Below, piece after piece: positions 29,092 through 40,170 of a stretch of 64,000 nucleotides of DNA. How positions within the stretch are numbered: position 1 is the stretch's first letter; the number at the start of each line of letters is the position of its first letter. The stretch covers positions 806,001 to 870,000 of the forward strand of contig CP145424.1 of the NCBI GenBank assembly GCA_036867785.1, written 5' to 3'. The position numbers and the translations under genes are program-made. The notes beneath the pieces are model-generated. The model ran no database searches, was not told where the DNA came from, and saw only the letters and a list, made by a program, of their open reading frames with translations. Origin of the DNA: Plasmodiophora brassicae (Eukaryota > Endomyxa: Phytomyxea > Phytomyxea > Plasmodiophorida).

Positions 29092-31441
29092 ATGGATCCG
29101 CTGCACGGGCCGTCGTCGCTCGTCGGCAACGAGGCGCCGCAGGCCGAGCTAGGCGTGCGCGCGGCGCCGTCGTTCGACGACTACGTCGGGACGCTGGCGC
29201 TGCTGGTCGACGACGTCGCAGTGCAGAGCGTGGAGGCGTGCGCCGACGACATCCAACGCCTGTGGAACGAGGGCCAGCGCGTGCCGGCGTTCCGCGCCGC
29301 CGTCGACCTGGCCGGCACGCTGACGCGCCACACGACGTCGGCGTCGTACCCGGGTCGCGCCTTGCGCATCGCCGACGTCCTCAGGCGGTTCAGCCGACGG
29401 CTACGGGCGCACCTGTCGAGCGGCAGCAGTAAGGTCGAGGTATGTGGTGACCTCCACACGCGCGCATCATCGAACGGGTGTCGCTGATTGCGGTTGGGCA
29501 GACCTGCCGCCGGTGGCTGGCGTTGACGGGCGCCATCTACGGCGTCGTTGCCCGCGTCTACATGGAGACGGCGTTGCTCGACTGCCACCTGGTCGTGGAG
29601 GCGGGCGCGGCCGGCGTGGAGGCGCGCCAGCGTGCTCTGCGGCGCCTCGCACGGTCCTGTCGGGGCATTGCCGACCCCGTCGCCGCCAGCTACGCCCGGC
29701 TGTTCGTCGTGCGCCAGCTGGGCGACGCCGACGACGTCTCCATCGTTGGCGAATGCGCCCACGACCAGATCCGGGGCATGTACCCGCGATGCGATGCGGC
29801 CACGGTGGCCCTGATCGGCCCGTCGCTGACGTGGCAGCTGATGGTCGCCCGGGACCTGCACCCGGCCGTGTTCCCCGGCCTGCTCGACGCCTACCGCGCG
29901 TACTCCAGCGACGCCGCGCTGCTCCAGACGATGCTCGACCTGACGAACGCGGACGTGCTCCTGGACAACGCCGACGCCGTCCTGGCCGTCATCCTGGAGG
30001 TGCACCCGGTGCGTCTCGCTGATGGGGGTGCTCACCCCGTACATGCTGACGCGTGTCTGCCCTACGTAGATCAATGCAGGGCACCTGAAGACGCTCATCG
30101 ACGCAGTGGCGCGGGCGTCGACGGCGCCGGTCACCCCCGCCCTGTTCACCGCGTTGCGTCGCGGTACGCTGCGTTGCCGAACGGGCCATCGTCACGTGAC
30201 GTTGATGTCGTGTCCCCTCCCCGCTAGCCACGATGCGCATGTCGTCCGACGCGTCGATCCTCGAGGCCTGCGCCTGTCTGGCATCGATCGCGGTGACGAA
30301 CGTGTCGCCCCTGACGCCCACGCTCCTCGTCCAGCTTCAGGCCGATGTCGTCGATGCCGCCAGGCGGTGCCGACGCAAGCGCCCCGACACGACGACCGCC
30401 TTGCTGTGCAACGTCCTGGAATCGTTCCTCGACGGGTACCTGGGCGACGACCTGCTCCAGCACCTGGTATGCACACGGCAGCGCCTGCGTCTCGGTCGCC
30501 TGTAGCCGACGACGATGTGCGCCCCAGGATTACTACGCGGGCATCGTCGAGCTCCTGGACGCCGACCGCCAGGCCCAGTACTGGACCCGGATACTCCAGG
30601 GGCAACCGGACCGGGCCGCCTGCGTTCGTCTCGCGGATCGCCTGTCGGGCGGCGGATCACCCGCGCGCCGGGCGCTCCTGGCGTCTGTCGTCGAAAGCAT
30701 GCCCGCCAGCGTCGACGTCGACGACCTGCAGGGGCAGTTGCAGGTCGTCCAGGAGGTCGCGTCGCGCGCTCCCGATCTGGGCGCGCTGCTGACGCGCCGC
30801 GCGCTCAACCTGGCCGTCGCCGCGCATCGCCTCGTCGCTGCCACGAAAGGTTCCAGCGCGTTCACGAGCGACTGCCTGCGGTTCGCTGCGTCAGGTACCG
30901 GGTGGACGGGCCTGTCTGTCTGTCTGGAGGGCACTGCCAGAGCGTATGACATGGGGGCAGGGCTGTCTGATGGGTCGGCGGCGATGGACTACCAGGCGGT
31001 CATCGAGGTGGCGACCGCGACCGGCCACCTGGACCAGGCGGAGGCGACGACCCGGCGCGCGTTCCAGGTCGAGCGCTCCGGTCGGGGCGGATGCGCTGGG
31101 CTGACGACCTCCTCCTCCCGCAGCGTATCGGATCGTGGAGCGCGGGCGACACGCGTCGGATGGTGGGCGTGATGCACGAGCTGGCGCGCCGAACGCAGGA
31201 CGTGTCGCTGCACGAGGCGCTGGGCCGCCTGGGCATCGCCAACGCCGCGTTGATCGTGTCGCTGGTGGCGCTGTTCGATGGGGAACCGCGGGACGACGCC
31301 GTCCGGGCGGCCGAGCAGATCTGGAGGCACGCCGTCTGGGCGCCCGGTCAGCGCGACGCCCTACTCGCCGATGTGCGACGTCGGTCGGTGGCGTGGTGCC
31401 ATCGCCTTCAGGGCTGGCGTCGCGACGACAACGACACGTAA
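29092..31441 (+). CDS. Large helical protein, unknown
   Basis: Seven exons: 29092-29439, 29502-29999, 30070-30163, 30228-30466, 30528-30894, 30961-31067 and 31124-31441. Every intron is 56-70 bp and keeps frame. The protein of about 656 residues is almost entirely alpha-helical and Ala/Leu/Arg/Asp-rich, with short helical units such as EACADDIQRLWNEGQRVPAF, HLDQAEATTRRAF and ALGRLGIANAALIVSLVAL. This resembles TPR or PPR-like solenoids without a clear repeat period. It starts 187 bp from the divergent PPR-DYW gene, so a shared promoter and possibly a shared organellar role are conceivable. No family recognised. Confidence 0.7.
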
Positions 31442-31469
31442 CCGTCCATGGCATAATGTACGGAGAGAC

Positions 31470-32709
31470 TTATGATCGTTCCGGATTGACGAGGACCATC
31501 CGATACCGGGCGGCGTTGTCGGCGACCCGCTTCAGGGCCACGTTGCAATTCTCGGCGGTCATCGGCAGGTCTTCGATCAGGGCCTGGGCCAAGCGGTCAG
31601 GGAATTTAGAACGGGGAGGGGCGCATCGGACGACCAGCGCGACCTGGATGCCGTGGTCGGCGACGAACTGAAGCATCACCGGGATCTGCGACGGCGGCAC
31701 CAGGTACGATCCGGTGAAGGACAGCTCCTTCGTGACCAGGGCGCCGGGCCTGAACGACACTTTCCCCGGCAGCCCGACCAGGCACAGGACGCCGCCGGGG
31801 CGCAGCAGGTTCAGGTACGGTGTCCAGTCGATCCCATCCGCCGATATCGTCGACAGCAGGAAATCTGCGATCGTCCCCCGGGTCAGTGCAGGAACCACCT
31901 TCTGCAGAGCGACGGGGGGCCCACCGAACGTGTTCGCGCCGAGCGCCATCTCCGTGGGGTCCTTCGCGTTCAGGAAATGGTCGGCACCGAGTCGTCGCGC
32001 CTCGTCTGCTTTGTCGGGAGACGTCGAGATGGCCGTCGTCTGGCAGCCGCGCGCGTGCGCGATCTGAATGGCGATGTGCCCGAGGCCGCCGATCCCGATC
32101 ACGCCCACGACGCTGCCCTTGCCGATGCTGTGCGTGACGAACGGCGACCAGGTCGTCTCGCCCGCACAGAGGATCGGGGCCGCCGTCTTTGTGTCCAGGT
32201 TCTCCGGGATCGGGAACGCCCACTTCGCCTGAACGCGGATGCGCTTGCTGAACCCGCCGTACGTATAGGGCTGCCGGGAGTCACCCGTCGGCGAATTGTA
32301 CGATTTCACACGCTGAGCACAGAGCTGCTCGCGCCCTGCGACACCAGTAGGCCAACCGTCAGCAGCGCACGGCGGCAGGACGACGACGAGGAGGAGGCGG
32401 AGCCCTACCGGACGTGCACTCGGTACAGGTTTCGCAGGACCCGGTCTGCGGCCCGACGCCGACCCGTTGCCCGACGTATCGTTCGTGGACGTTGTTTCCC
32501 ATGGCGGTGATGCGCCCGATGATCTCATGGCCGAGCACGATCGGGTACTTGGCGGCGCCCCAGTCGTCGCACTGCTGGTGCAGGTCGCTGTGGCAGACGC
32601 CGCACGCGTCGATCGCGATCTCGACCTGGTCCGACCCCAGCGGCAGCGGCGTGTACTGGAACGGAACCACGGGCCCGCCCGCCTCCATCACAGCGAACGC
32701 CTCGATCAT
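31470..32709 (-). CDS. Zinc alcohol dehydrogenase, CAD/YahK type
   Basis: Two exons (32709-32409 and 32335-31470; intron 73 bp) give 388 residues. Catalytic-zinc ligands appear as CGVCHSDLH and GHEIIGRI; the structural-zinc cysteines (GSCETCTECTSGREQLC) are completed only by splicing. The Rossmann dinucleotide site is VGVIGIGGLGHIAIQIA. The order matches cinnamyl-alcohol-dehydrogenase-like NADP-dependent aldehyde reductases, which in protists detoxify or reduce diverse aldehydes. The end LPMTAENCNVALKRVADNAA has the family's C-terminal helix. It converges with the upstream helical-protein gene, with stops 28 bp apart. Confidence 0.9.
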
Positions 32710-34160
32710 CACGTCGTCGTCCCCGAACACGCTGCAGGTAGAGTGCGGCGCGCCCGGCAATTACTACACCCAACACCGAATGTGACGCGCGCGCAAACAG
32801 GGGCCGCCGTGCCCGTTTTGTCGCCTGCCCCCGGTGCAGCTGCAGCCGAGCGGGTCCGCCGCCCACCGCCCCATCACCGGCACCCGGGTCCGAAGCGGCG
32901 CCCCTCTTTTGCGGTGACGACTGACCACCCACAGATCACGCACCTCGATATTCAGCGTGTTGCTCTTCGTTAGTATCGCCCCATCGATTTTAACATTCCT
33001 TGGGTCAAGGAACGCTGCAGGTACGTGTCGCGTCGTACTTCTTGTTGTGATACTAGTTTAGGGGTTGTTCGCTCCGGTCATTGCCATGTTTCCCACAATC
33101 CAGTGGCAGAGTCACGTACCTGTCGCCGCGGGATGCTGACCTCTGTTGCTGTCGTTCCTGTGACGGCCAGCTCGTCGACAGGATTCGAATCTCCGGCCGA
33201 ACCGTGACCTGCGGGGGCGCTGCAGCTGGGTCTTCGTCCGACTGGGGGCTTCATTCTGCTATTGGTTACGTGCCGGGAAGGTCAACGCTCGTGATCTCGT
33301 CCGATACGCATCGATGCTGTCGCTCCTTACCGCCATGCTCGCGTTCGCGCCCATTGACGAATCTGTCAATGCGCCTACAAGCCCGCTTCCCCAATCACGG
33401 TCGTCGAGCGTTTCGTCGCTGACGCCCACCAACCAGCTGCTCCTGCACGCACACAGCGCCGAGACCCTGATCCCAACCATTCTATCGTCGTCGATCGTCA
33501 CTTGGCCACATCCAACTGGCGCGACACCGACCCATGCATCGACGTCACCGGCAACGTATAAGACAGTAGCCAGTCTGTCGCCCTGGCCAACGGACGCCTC
33601 GTGGGACGCGACGTCGCCAACCGCCTGGTTCGGGACGCAACTGCCTCTGCTTGACGTCCTGGTGGCGTTGATGGTCCTGGTGTCAGCGGTGCACTCTGTC
33701 GTGAATACTGCAAGCGGTGGCCCACGCCAAATGAAGTACAGGTTAACATCGGGCAGTGCAGAATCTGATTGCTGATCTTGTCGCACAGATCCTCGGCGCC
33801 TCCGAAGGTCACCCGGCAAGCACGTATGGCTGATTCCGTAGCCAAGAAGGCAAAGCAGGGGGCCCGCAAGCAAGCGACCTGTCGACCACCCTGGCGACCC
33901 TGATTGCACACAGGATATGGGTATACTAATACACTTAACAACACGTTCATGTCATCAGTCGTGCCTTGGGGAGGTCTAAACGTCGACGAGGCATGTGCAC
34001 AGCATAACCGATTAGGTACATCACAGCATTAGGCGCGGAACCGCGACGGGTAGAATCCGGGGAATTTCGTGAGAAACGTCTCACGAGCTCACCGGGACGA
34101 GAATTCCGGGACGGGTGGTGTACCGTTCTTGAGCTGATATTGGTCACATTGCGTGATATC
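32710..34160. other. Gap with one ambiguous ORF
   Basis: No family is recognisable. An open frame exists on each strand around 33259-33909: plus 33314-33775 has a hydrophobic segment (LLDVLVALMVLVSAVHSVV); minus 33909-33259 reads VLYVAGDVDAWVGVAPVGCG. Codon bias does not separate them. Sequence at 33105-33270 (CCCRSCDGQLVDRIRI) looks protein-like and could be a decayed exon. Base composition is lower in GC than the gene-dense parts. Confidence 0.4.
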
Positions 34161-34505
34161 GTTTCTGGTCACTGAACCGATGCTGGTAGGAGGTTAAGTT
34201 TATTTGTGTTTCGCGCTTTTAACGCAGGCGCCTCGTTCTCGGATCCGAGGACCGTAGGGAAGTTCGCAGAACGCATTTGCAAGATGATGCTGGTAGGGAC
34301 TTGAGTTCCAATCAGTTGCAGTCGATTCCTGCCGAGATCGGGCAATTGACGGCATTGAAATCGCTGTGAATATTGGCCGCATAGTTGTGGTACCGTTGTT
34401 GGTCACTGAACCGATGTTGTTAGGAGCTTGCTGAACTTGCGTTTCAATGAGTGCGGTCAATTCCTGCCGATATCGTGCGATTGACGTACGTCGTACCGTC
34501 ATGGT
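34160..34505 (+). pseudogene. Leucine-rich-repeat gene remnant
   Basis: Bases 34302-34370 read DLSSNQLQSIPAEIGQLTAL, a textbook plant/amoeba-type LRR unit, followed at once by a stop. Degenerate further units share near-identical DNA: a block with TGGTCACTGAACCGATG occurs at about 34167 and 34400, and TTCCTGCCGA.ATCG occurs at about 34328 and 34461. Several stops and shifts separate the units, so this is a decayed fragment. Confidence 0.65.
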
Positions 34506-34689
34506 GGTCGACATCAGCTCCCATGGTATGTAGGCGATTCGTTAAAGATTGTCAGGGACTGGCGGTTTCGTCGAACAATTTCGACGTGTCCGGGAGGAAG
34601 ATCGGGAGATTGAATTGAATTGAGCCTAAACGTCGTCGCTTCATGACGTATTAGATGCAACGCCCGAACGAGCGTCCGGGCTCCGGCGA

Positions 34690-35760
34690 ATGTCGCCTCA
34701 AATGGCAATAAAGTCCGAAACGACCGCGGACCGACGGCACGACGAGATCGCGAAGGCCCGGCATCTCGAACTCGTCTGCCTGTGTGTGCCGCCGCAGGTG
34801 AACCAGCTGGTGGGAGGCCAACAGCCGGGGCCGCCGACCGACGACGAGCGCACGCGATGCCTAGCGCGAGGGTCGATGTTTCCGGTGCCGAGCGCACGGT
34901 CACCGGTCGCGCGGCTGCCCTCTCCGCGCCCAGCTGGGAAACAGGGAGGGGTGATCGGAACCGGGTTCGACGATCGCCCATTAAACTCCCCATTCCGCGA
35001 ACCCGACTGCTTAATCCTTACTTCGTTCCAGGTCGTCCAACGCCCGTTCGTTCAATCGCCGATCGTGGACACCCCCATCACATGCGGAGGAATCGCGTTC
35101 CAGACGAAGGCCCTCCTGGATTGCGGTGCGACAGGCACGTTCGTGAATACCGGTTCATCCGTAACGTCCCGTTTGTCAATCATCAACCTCGACGTCGACG
35201 AGGCAGAATCCGCCATCAGCCCATCACCGTCGGCAGTGACGGTTTCTGAAGGCAACTACGATCCGGAAGACCCTAGTTCGTCGGACGAAGAAGCGGCCAT
35301 CCAGTCGTATGGACCCGGACACAACCCAGTTTCGTGAAGGCGACCATGTCAAGGTTTTCGACTCCGACGGCCAGCCGCTACTCACCGGCTCTGCTACTGC
35401 GCCGCGTACGTCCATTACACGAGTTGCCTTCAGATCCATTACACGGGTTGCATTCAGAAAATCTGAAGGAAACTCGTGTAATGGACGTACGCGGTGCAGT
35501 AGCAGAGCCGGTGAGTAGCGGCTGCCGTCGTCGCCTTCACGAAAATTGGGTTGTCCGGGTTCATACGACTGGATGGGCGCTTCCTCGTCTGACGAACTAG
35601 GGTCTTCGAGATCGTAGTCGCCTTCAGAAAATTCTCCGACACTGCCGTCGCTGCTGGCGGATTCTGTCTCCGACACTGCCGTCGCTGCTGGCGGATTCTG
35701 TCTCCTCGTCGAGGTTGATGAAAAACGGGACGTTGGGGATAAACCGGTAATAGACCCTGG
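34690..35760 (+). mobile_element. LTR-retrotransposon fossil (gag-protease region)
   Basis: The plus frame 34690-35337 holds a retropepsin-type aspartic protease segment (KALLDCGATGTFVN preceded by ITCGGIAF) and an acidic Ser-rich linker, as in Ty3/gypsy-like elements between gag and polymerase. The linker region is present a second time in inverted orientation. No reverse transcriptase, integrase or LTR pair is visible in the window. It is a broken, partial element with several breaks; moderate divergence between its arms suggests it is not recent. Confidence 0.6.
35148..35749. repeat. ~600-bp inverted repeat inside the retrotransposon fossil
   Basis: Bases 35148-35432 match the reverse complement of 35463-35749, centred near 35448 with a loop of about 30 bp. 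The inner ~90 bp match best and the outer part has diverged and carries a ~40-bp tandem duplication near 35640-35700. One arm is the linker of the fossil element; the other is the same region inverted. Confidence 0.85.
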
Positions 35761-36553
35761 ATCTTGATCCTACTGGGATTCGCACCAACCGCCCCAGGCA
35801 GGCAACCGGTCTTCTCGAAGTACTTATGAATGTACAGTAGCCCGCTTGCCAGAACTGCTCCCCAGCTTCACCCACCCATTTGGTAGTGAGGATGCGTCGC
35901 TCGGGAGCCGTGGACCTCCCCCCGTAACCAATTCGACGAGAACGTCGCGTTATTGTCCATTTGGTAATCCAGCCGTGATGCTATGAGGTATTTCATCATC
36001 CTGCCCGCGCCGACGTCGACTGTCAACGATAATTAGCATGGAATAACTAAGGTGGCCGAAATACATACCCGGTTGCAACGAATCAGCGACGTTTGGCGAA
36101 AACAGTACGATTTCACCCAATGACTTCATCGAATCGACAGACTCTGGTGTGCCTTATGAGCTTGAAGGTTGTCGCACAGGACGGTCCGATTCAGTTCGTA
36201 GTTGACAAACGCAGGATCTTGCTGCATGACCTTGGCAACGTTTACAGCGCGTTCTTGGTGTCGACCCATCCGTTGCCTTGGAAATGCAATAGTTCAAGTA
36301 CACAGTGGCAGGCGCGGTCCCCTGGGCGCGTCCGACCGCCGCACGGTTCACGGGAATCGTCGGACGTGTGCACGACGCTGCATCTGGTCCTGCATGAGTT
36401 CACGTTGAAGGCGGCCGATCCGGCAATTGACCATGATTCACCCGGAACGTCGTACTGGACGATTACGTTGAGTCATGACGTCGGTGGTCAGTGTTCCGGT
36501 GACTTCGACAAATCCACTGTTGGCAAGACATCTCAAGAACGCTCCCGTTGCTA
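35761..36553 (+). other. Gap with an unassigned ORF before the lectin gene
   Basis: A plus frame 36093-36554 (153 codons; contains LVCLMSLKVVAQDGPIQFVV and TLHLVLHEFTLKAADPAIDH) ends at the lectin start. A second frame over 36070-36170 also reads plausibly (ATFGENSTISPNDFIES). Codon bias is weak and no family is recognised; it could be a decayed exon or the lectin 5' region. Confidence 0.3.
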
Positions 36554-38652
36554 ATGCTTACCCGTCTGATCATCGTCGCTGCGTTGGCATTCCTGAGGGC
36601 GGACTCGCAATGGGCGCACAGGGATAACGCGAAACCGATCGAATCAATGTCCACGCTGTCTGACGGGCACACGCTGGTGTCCGGCGATCGCCTGCAAAGC
36701 CCATCTGGCGAGCACTCGGTGTCGTTGAGCAGCAATTGCAGGCTGTCTGTCGACGGTCCTGCAGGTTCATCGCACGTGTTGTTCGCCGGAGAGCCAGACG
36801 CATCCACTTCGCTGTGCTTCCTGAAGCAAGCCTCGGACGGCGCCCTCGTCGTGTCTGATGCACAGAACAGGACGCTGTGGACGAGTGGAGGAGTGCCTGG
36901 CTCGAAAGGACCGTACACGAGCGCCATTCAGGACGACGGCGGGTTGGTCACCATGGACAGCACTGGCCGTATCGTTGCCAGCGTAGCACCGGCCACGAGG
37001 AGTACCCTGCCGCAACCCATCGCCGGCGACCGTCCGACGTCCGCTCCAGCACCTGCTCGCGTGCCTACTCCCGCACCCACTCCTGCGCCGAGTCCTGTGC
37101 CTACGACGTCGGCAGCCAGCCCCATCCCGGCATCTGTGCCCACTTTGGCACCCTCCGCGGCACCCACTCCAGCGCCCTCTCCTGTACCTACGCCCGCACC
37201 TACTCAGGAACGTCCGACCCGGGCTGCCAGTCCAGCGCCGGCGCCTGCTTCGAGCCCATCTCCTGCACCTACGCCCGCGCCCACTCAGGCACCGACTCGG
37301 ACACCTAGTCCAGCGCCGACGCCTGCTTCGAGCCCAGCCCCGTCGACGCCGTCATCTATCCTGTCAGAAGGGCAGACGATGGCCGCTGGGGAGTCTCTTG
37401 TCAGTCCGAATGGCGGGGTTAGGCTGGATATGCAGCCAGGTTCGTGCGACACGATCCTGTCAGTGTAGCGGAACGTTAACAGTCGAACCTGTATCTGTAG
37501 ATGGCAACCTGGTCGTGTACGCGACGGAACTGTCCATGAAGCCGGTCTGGGCCGCGAACCACGGCGAGAAGGCCAACGAGGGCCCCTTCCAGGTGAAGCT
37601 CCAGAGTGACGGGAACCTGGTGGTGACCCAGGGCAAGGGTCAGCCCATATGGACATCGGGAACAATGAACATGGGCGAGGCTCCCCGTGAACTCGTCGTT
37701 CAGGTACTTTCTAACCGTTGTCCGCCTCATTACTGCGATACCTTAGTCGTACACAGGATGACGGCAACCTGGTCATCTACGATTCGGCAAAGAAACCTAT
37801 CTGGGCGACAAAGACGAACACGTTCGGCAGTACGGATCCGTCGACCATCCCCGTGCCAGCAAGCACAGGACCGTCGCCGTATCCATCGGTCCTCAATGCA
37901 GGCGGCACACTATCTGGAGGTCAATCGCTGATTAGTCCCAACGAAAGGGTTCGACTGGACATGCAGCGAGGTTCGTTGTAACGAACCGCGTCGCACTTCC
38001 CGCAATCTACATACGCCGTGGCGGAGTCCGTGGCAGTTGGCTGGCGGACGTCATTGCTGTTTCGATTGCGTGTGCTGAACACGCGACCTGGGGATTACTT
38101 TTAGGTACGCGGTGGCGTTCGCCTCACACTAACAGCAGGACGCTGCCTGTATATATGCAATCGAAACAGCAATGACGTCCGCCAGCCAACTGCCACGGAC
38201 TCCGCCACGGCGTATGTAGATTGCGGGAAGTGCGACGCGGTTCGTTACATCGTATGATCCCTCCCATTTGCGTAAGTTGAACTCCCGTACCTACTAACGA
38301 TTGCCTGTCATAGACGGTAACCTGGTTCTGTATGCACCGACGTTGGTGGCGAAGCCGTTGTGGGCAACGAACCACGGCGAAAAAGCGAGCGAAGGCCCCT
38401 TCCTGCTCCGCATGCAGGACGACGGCAACCTGGTGATCTATGAGGCCCAGGGCAAATCCATCTGGGCCACCGGCACAGACCATAAGGGTGTCAGTCCTCA
38501 CCGCCTGGTCGTTCAGGTATGCGCGCCGAACCATACCAGCCCGCATGTACGATGCCTAACGCTGTTTCCAGGACGACGGCAACCTGGTCGTATACGATTC
38601 CCGGAACACAACCGTCTGGGCCAGCAACACGGCCCGGTTCCCCAGCCAATAA
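36554..38652 (+). CDS. Secreted bulb-type (B_lectin) mannose-binding-like protein
   Basis: Five exons: 36554-37439, 37501-37703, 37757-37970, 38314-38516 and 38572-38652. A signal peptide (MLTRLIIVAALAFLRADS) is followed by three bulb-lectin-like domains. The second and third carry the repeat core DGNLVVYA, DGNLVIYD, DGNLVIYE, DGNLVVYD with W at strand ends (KPVWAANHG, KPIWATKT, TVWASN). Between domains 1 and 2 lies a ~100-residue Pro/Ala/Ser/Thr linker with PTPAPTPAPSP units. Such proteins bind mannose at the cell surface or in cyst walls. Domains 2 and 3 share intron positions, so they arose by tandem duplication. Intron 3 is 343 bp because it holds a fold-back element; its 3' end has a perfect TACTAAC branch site at 38292-38298. 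Confidence 0.85.
37977..38249. repeat. Perfect fold-back element inside a lectin intron
   Basis: Bases 37977-38069 are the exact reverse complement of 38157-38249 (93 bp per arm, loop 87 bp). The element begins TGTAACGAACCG and ends CGGTTCGTTACA, and both flanks carry TCGT, a possible 4-bp target-site duplication. The paralogous intron in lectin domain 2 (37440-37500) lacks it. Arm identity implies a very recent origin. Confidence 0.9.
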
Positions 38653-38680
38653 TGCAACGACAATGCTGATGGATGCGCGA

Positions 38681-38702
38681 TGTGTGTGTGTGTGTGTGTG
38701 TG
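38681..38702. repeat. (TG)n microsatellite
   Basis: About eleven TG units lie in the short gap between the lectin stop and NDUFB9. Similar tracts occur in an intron of the P4-ATPase (about 11096-11110) and at 52656-52672. Confidence 0.9.
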
Positions 38703-38869
38703 CGGGTGGCAGACTGGCGAACCGGCGCGGGGCTAGTTGTATGTGCCCCTGCCCGTCAGTGTGAGGGGGGCGGAGGCAGGAACTCACTGGCGACGCCGTC
38801 AAAACGTGCCACGAGTTGTCCCCGGCGGAGTTTGCTGTTTGGGGGGAGGGGGGCCATCGTCGACCGGCC

Positions 38870-39226
38870 ATGTTCACGCCGCACCAGAAGCGCGTCATGG
38901 CCCTGTACCGGCAGGCGCGGCGCACGTCGCTCGACTGGATCGTGTTCCGCGACCAGTGGGAGAAGTACTGCGCCCAGCTGCGCGGGCGATTCGAGCAGAA
39001 CCGCGGCGCGACGATGCATGACGCGGTGAAGATCGTGGCCGACGGCGAGAAGGAGCTAACGGAGAACCTGCACCCGGACCCATACAAATGTACGCCTTCC
39101 CGCGTCCACGCCAGTGCGCGTCTGACATTGCTCTTGGCAGATATCTACCAGCCGGGCGGGTCGAAGTACATGCGATACCATCCGCCGCCGCCGGAGATCA
39201 TTTACAACCGCCCGACCGACTCGTAA
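38870..39226 (+). CDS. NDUFB9: Complex I subunit NDUFB9 (B22, LYR family)
   Basis: Two exons (38870-39089, 39141-39226; intron 51 bp) give about 101 residues. The LYR-family start HQKRVMALYRQARRTSLDW is followed by a conserved basic stretch (RGRFEQNRG) and ends KELTENLHPDPYKYIYQPGG. NDUFB9 sits in the membrane arm of mitochondrial NADH dehydrogenase and recruits the acyl carrier protein through its LYR helices. Its presence argues for aerobic mitochondria. It converges on the cold-shock gene, with stops 57 bp apart. Confidence 0.88.
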   Translation: MFTPHQKRVMALYRQARRTSLDWIVFRDQWEKYCAQLRGRFEQNRGATMHDAVKIVADGEKELTENLHPDPYKCTPSRVHASARLTLLLADIYQPGGSKYMRYHPPPPEIIYNRPTDS

Positions 39227-39282
39227 TCGCGCCGGCCGCAATATAACAACAATCGTATGTCGTGACGCTGTGTCGTGTGTAC

Positions 39283-39719
39283 CTATTCGTCCTGGCCGCG
39301 CTCTAGGTATGCCGAGTGCGACGCCATGTTGGCCGTCTCGACGCCGCCGAAATCGATATCACCGGCCTGGAACGTGCCCTCGCGAATGAACGGCCCGCCG
39401 CCCTCGGCCGTCACGTTGATCGCCTGGAGGCGCTCCGGCGGCCCAGTCACGTCGAACTGCACGCGCTCGCCGTCGTTCAGGAACCGGTACCCGTCCGCCT
39501 GAATGCAGGTATGGTGCACGAAGATGTCCTTCTGGTCCGCGTCCTGCGTGATGAAGCCGAACCCCTTGGGCCTGTTGAACCACTGCACGATACGCGCGTC
39601 AGGAACCGCGTCGACTGGGCCGCGATTACACCACATGCGACCTTGACGGTGCCGGTCGCTATCAGCCTGCATCCGGGTCGGATCGTGGCCCGCCTCACGT
39701 GCTGCAGCGGCACCATCAT
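39283..39719 (-). CDS. Cold-shock-domain nucleic-acid-binding protein
   Basis: Two exons (39719-39642, 39582-39283; intron 59 bp). Splicing creates the canonical start of the fold, GTVKWFNRPKGFGFI, with RNP1 (KGFGFI) and RNP2 (DIFVHH) and a complete beta-barrel length. The 20-residue leader (MMVPLQHVRRATIRPGCRL) is Arg-rich and free of acidic residues, which would suit mitochondrial import. The acidic tail after the barrel is short. Such proteins bind single-stranded RNA or DNA. There is only one domain, so it is not a multidomain Y-box protein. Confidence 0.88.
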
Positions 39720-40170
39720 CAGCGTCGGCGCCGCCCTGATGCCAATTGGAGGGGCACGGACTCCGAAGCCACCCGCGGCCAGCTGCGCTGCGGGCTGCAG
39801 CAGTCGATCCGCCCGGCCCCGCCGCGGATGATCACGCGTCACGTTACGGGTGGCCACGTCGCACCCCTGACTGGCGCATGCCGACACGGCATTGCATGTT
39901 CGAGGACGGACAGGCAGCAGCAGCCCACAACATATCCGTTTATAGTGTCGATGAGTCCCGATTTAGGTCTGCCGAAGTGTCCTGGTGTTCGACGTGGCCA
40001 GGCACCACCTCGAACGCAGGCAGCTCGTCCGCCTGCACGTGTGCACCGTGCCCGACACTCAGGCCCTGCTGTACGCAACCGTGCAAGTCACAGAAACCGG
40101 TGCCAGACCGGGCGCTTGACCACGACTATTGTGCATGAACGGTGTCGGGCTCTTGTCCTAGTCGATCGTC
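39720..40170. other. Intergenic region between divergent genes
   Basis: No coding sequence is convincing on either strand. It separates the divergent cold-shock and MGN-protein genes and so should contain both promoters. A TATA-like TTTATAG occurs near 39941, the only AT-rich spot. Confidence 0.4.
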
